DNA of 51,658 nucleotides. It comes from Paulinella micropora (lineage: Eukaryota > Cercozoa > Imbricatea > Euglyphida). A program made the position numbers and the translations under genes. Under the pieces are notes generated by a model. That model had not been told where the DNA came from, made no database searches, and was given only the letters and a program-made list of their open reading frames with translations. The DNA lies in contig BJOX01000004.1 in assembly GCA_009731375.1 (NCBI GenBank), positions 1,754,031 to 1,805,688 on the forward strand, in the 5' to 3' direction. Below are positions 49,121-51,658 of this stretch, one piece after another; position 1 is the stretch's first letter; the number at the start of each line of letters is the position of its first letter.

Positions 49121-50471
49121 CCTTCTTTTTAATTCTAGCACTTCTTCTTAATGGTGCTTTTGTTTCCTCTTCTTTTTTTGCTTCGCTCTTCGTCGCTTCG
49201 CCCCTCTTCTCTTTAATAAACGTATTGACAATAACGGCTCCAATTCCGCTTAATTTTCGCAGTTTAGTATTTGTAATATTCGGGTTATCATTGTAAATTT
49301 GCTCAAGCAATTTATACTTATCCTCTCTACTAGCGCTTTTACCTAATGGTATATAACTACATTCTTCCGCGTTGTTATCTCCAACATGTTGGAGATTGCT
49401 TTTAATTTCATTCGTATTATTTAAATTAAAATATAAATCTATTTTGCGTCTCAACTCCTCTAATTCTGTTTTAATACCTTCTGCCTTAATTTCTTCAGGG
49501 TCGGCCACATTAACCCAACTATAACTAAATGAAGTGAGCATATCGCCGTGCCCGAATACATTGCTTACCCACGTGTTAAAATTCTCTAATTTCGGATTGG
49601 CGAAATTACTATACGACAAACTAGCATATAGTTTTCGCAACATACTGCTCTTCTGTGTGTATTCCGATAGCCAAGGAAAGATTTTGATAATCCTTTTATT
49701 TAGTTCATTGTTCTTTTGTTTATCAAGCACCCCTTCGCTGTTAATAATAACTGCTTTTTTCTTTTTGAAATGATTTTGTATTGAATTTACTTGTTCTATT
49801 ACAAACTGGGGAGTAAAAAGGACGACAGGCCTCTCAGTCCAATTCTTTTTTTGTCCTTCTCTCTTTTTCGCTAGGTTATTCACTCGCAACCAACTCGGTT
49901 TATCTGGTATTAATTCATATGTGTTTTTGTCAAATATTTCCACAGGCCTTGCTCCAATTGCTATCATCAAAGCAAGCAGTTTAAGATAAGGGTCATTACT
50001 TAATATCATATCATTCATTTTAGCCATTACATCACGGACATCAATCTGTATTTTTTGTTCATTTTTGGCTTTGACATCTTTCTTATATCCCTCAACGATA
50101 TCAATCCGCTCGTCTTCATTTAGATTAAAGTATTTATCTAGTTTGCTCATTTCATATACTTTTTCACTTTGGTAAAGCTCTATCGCTTTTTTTCTCACCT
50201 CAGAAAGTCTTTGTCTTCTACTATTCAAATTAGGATACACGATAGCATATTTTGGATATATTACTTTTAATGCTTCAAGCACTTCTTCATCGCTAGTAGT
50301 CGTGCTAAATAAAGATATAATAGCATTATGAAAGGCTATACTTGGTTTTAATTCGCTATCGTAGAAGTTGGACACGACCTCATAAATTTTACTTTCAGTT
50401 GTAGCAACTCTTAACTGCCTAACAAACTTCTTGTCATCTTCGCTCCACATCGGCTGGTATATATTAGACAA
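49110..50471 (-). CDS. Tyrosine recombinase, telomere-resolvase-like layout
   Basis: In the 453-residue protein the catalytic residues can be placed: R175 in IGARPVEI, K202 or K203 in NNLAKK, R279 in SSMLRKLYASLS, H308 in VFGHGDM and Y317 in SFSYSW. The HxxR box reads SxxR and 'FGHGDMLTSFSYSWVNV' strongly recalls protelomerases (TelK/TelN family) and the related recombinases of some PLVs and algal viruses. The C-terminal 100 residues hold a basic tail (RRSARIKKK) for DNA binding. It might integrate the element or resolve hairpin ends. It overlaps the zinc protein gene on each side. Confidence 0.7.
   Translation of the reverse strand: MSNIYQPMWSEDDKKFVRQLRVATTESKIYEVVSNFYDSELKPSIAFHNAIISLFSTTTSDEEVLEALKVIYPKYAIVYPNLNSRRQRLSEVRKKAIELYQSEKVYEMSKLDKYFNLNEDERIDIVEGYKKDVKAKNEQKIQIDVRDVMAKMNDMILSNDPYLKLLALMIAIGARPVEIFDKNTYELIPDKPSWLRVNNLAKKREGQKKNWTERPVVLFTPQFVIEQVNSIQNHFKKKKAVIINSEGVLDKQKNNELNKRIIKIFPWLSEYTQKSSMLRKLYASLSYSNFANPKLENFNTWVSNVFGHGDMLTSFSYSWVNVADPEEIKAEGIKTELEELRRKIDLYFNLNNTNEIKSNLQHVGDNNAEECSYIPLGKSASREDKYKLLEQIYNDNPNITNTKLRKLSGIGAVIVNTFIKEKRGEATKSEAKKEEETKAPLRRSARIKKKANT
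49377..49396. repeat. 20-nt perfect palindrome inside recombinase gene
   Basis: ATCTCCAACATGTTGGAGAT. It encodes NLQHVGD in the recombinase; the related palindrome in the fibre gene encodes NLGHVRD in the same phase. Confidence 0.7.
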
Positions 50472-50706
50472 GTCTATTTTTTTCTAACTCAAAATATTCA
50501 CTAGCACATTCTCTAGAGCAAAAACAATAGTAATTAAAATACCACTCCATATTCTCAGCGTGAATTATTGGACTTTCTACAAATGATAAAGTAAGCCCGC
50601 AGTTGTCGCATAATTCGTAATCGTCTGTTAGTAAATCGCTATTAAACAAAAAGGCTTTTATGTATTCTTGTAAATCATACGGCAATCTCGCTATAATATC
50701 CGACAT
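50464..50706 (-). CDS. Small zinc-binding protein with F-box-like start, second copy
   Basis: The 80-residue protein starts 'MSDIIARLPYDLQEYIKAFL', then CDNCG and YCFCSREC, the same layout as 48845-49120 with a clearer TRASH-like second half (FCSREC...Y). Its end overlaps the recombinase start by eight bases, suggesting joint expression. It is the last gene before the right terminal repeat. Confidence 0.6.
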   Translation of the reverse strand: MSDIIARLPYDLQEYIKAFLFNSDLLTDDYELCDNCGLTLSFVESPIIHAENMEWYFNYYCFCSRECASEYFELEKNRLV

Positions 50707-50750
50707 TGTCGTGGTCTGATATATTACATTACATACCTTTAAATTTCAAA

Positions 50751-51658
50751 TTAACTCTCCTCCTTCAATTCCGCGTCGCCGACGCTTCCCGTATTGTTTG
50801 CCCCGCGATATGTCTCAGAGCACCAATCGCCTTCAACTGCTTCTTTTTGCCCCGTCCTTAAAGTCCTTTTTTTTTTTAAGTCCCCTATAATTTTAAGGAC
50901 ACCCTAGAAGCGGTATTTTATTGTAATTCTAACTCCGCCCATATTACCACACGCCCCATCCTTACTTCCTTTATTATTTTAGTAACATTATTATTATAAA
51001 AAAGGGTATATAAAAGAGGATTTAACCCCATTTGACTGAGTTTAACTATGTCATTGTGGAAGTCCCCTGTTTTAGTCCCCTGTTTTCAGAGAAGTTGGCC
51101 GACCCTCCCCCCCCCCCTTTATTGTCCATAATACCATTTGGCCGAGGGGGGTAATGTTACATTTGAGAACAGGGGAGTACATCCCCCGATAGTTTAAATG
51201 AAGACATTTTAACGAAATAAGCCCCCTACACCTATTGTTTAAGTCCTTGTGAGTTGGCGGATCCTTATTTCCATAAGTACCCTTGATTTACAAAAACAGC
51301 AAAATACGCTCTCCTATTCATCGCGGGTAATAAACCGATTGAAAACTTCGCCTCCAAAACATGAAAAAAATTGATTTTTTTTTTTGACATTTTCAAAACT
51401 TTTTCACATTTTTGAGAAAAAAAATGAAACAATAAAATGAGTATCTTTAAAAAAAATAAAAAAATAAGGACTTATTGAAAAAAATAAGGACACCTAGAAA
51501 GCCTTATTTCACTATAAGTCGTCTTACTCCGCGTCGTCCTTGTTTTAATAACGTATTACATTAAGATTACCACCCGCCATTGATACGAAGGCCTATTTTG
51601 CCATAATACCGCTTCTAACCCGTCCTTGTTTTTTTAAGGACACACTGGAAGCAAAAAA
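50751..51658. repeat. Right terminal repeat of element B (about 908 bp, runs off the window)
   Basis: Near-identical direct copy of 28551-29458, with the same AAGGAC/GTCCTT array and C-rich segments. No gene. The match still holds at the final base, so the true end is beyond the window. Confidence 0.8.

Overview
The window is a draft scaffold (N gaps; unresolved overlaps) from a repeat-rich eukaryotic genome carrying two endogenous Polinton-like virus (PLV) elements of the double-jelly-roll capsid lineage. Host-type sequence (1-2440 and about 29459-36057) is dominated by (TATC)n and (ATT)n microsatellites, short dispersed repeats of at least four families, a TA-flanked MITE and large palindromes. 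I could not identify the host; the style is that of a metazoan or a large-genome protist.

Element A (about 2441-29458, 27 kb) is a nearly complete PLV: protein-primed DNA polymerase B, SF3 helicase whose amino-terminal part is lost in an N gap, an Ulp1/adenain-type cysteine protease, major capsid protein, candidate penton, packaging ATPase, a basic core-type peptide, two very large tail-fibre-like proteins with S74 intramolecular chaperones, a class 3 lipase, GIY-YIG nucleases, a DCL/DUF3223 protein and a secreted Cys-rich protein. Element B (about 36058 to the window end, at least 15.6 kb) has its own quite different capsid protein, penton candidate, packaging ATPase, fibre and a phospholipase A2-type structural protein. 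It also carries a decayed DDE integrase, an adenine methyltransferase, a tyrosine recombinase and several small zinc-binding proteins. It has no recognisable DNA polymerase, helicase or protease.

The two elements have very different structural genes but share both ends. A roughly 137-bp left end with a perfect nested hairpin is common to both, and so is a right end of about 908 bp that is almost identical and rich in AAGGAC/GTCCTT. Both left ends sit in the same host tRNA-like repeat at the same point but in opposite orientation, flanked by TGCCAC and its complement. That is what a 6-bp staggered Polinton-type integration predicts. Element B may therefore be a capsid-encoding but replication-deficient partner that borrows element A-type replication machinery through shared ends; this is inference.

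Many core genes in both elements are split by single-base shifts, often in homopolymers. In one fibre gene the missing base can be read directly from paralogous repeats, so most of these are probably assembly indels. The integrase (two in-frame stops, Glu-to-Asp at the third catalytic position) and one membrane protein (premature stop) look better as true decay. Genes are compact, often divergent or convergent, and nearly all have a TATA-like sequence within about 30 bases of the start codon.
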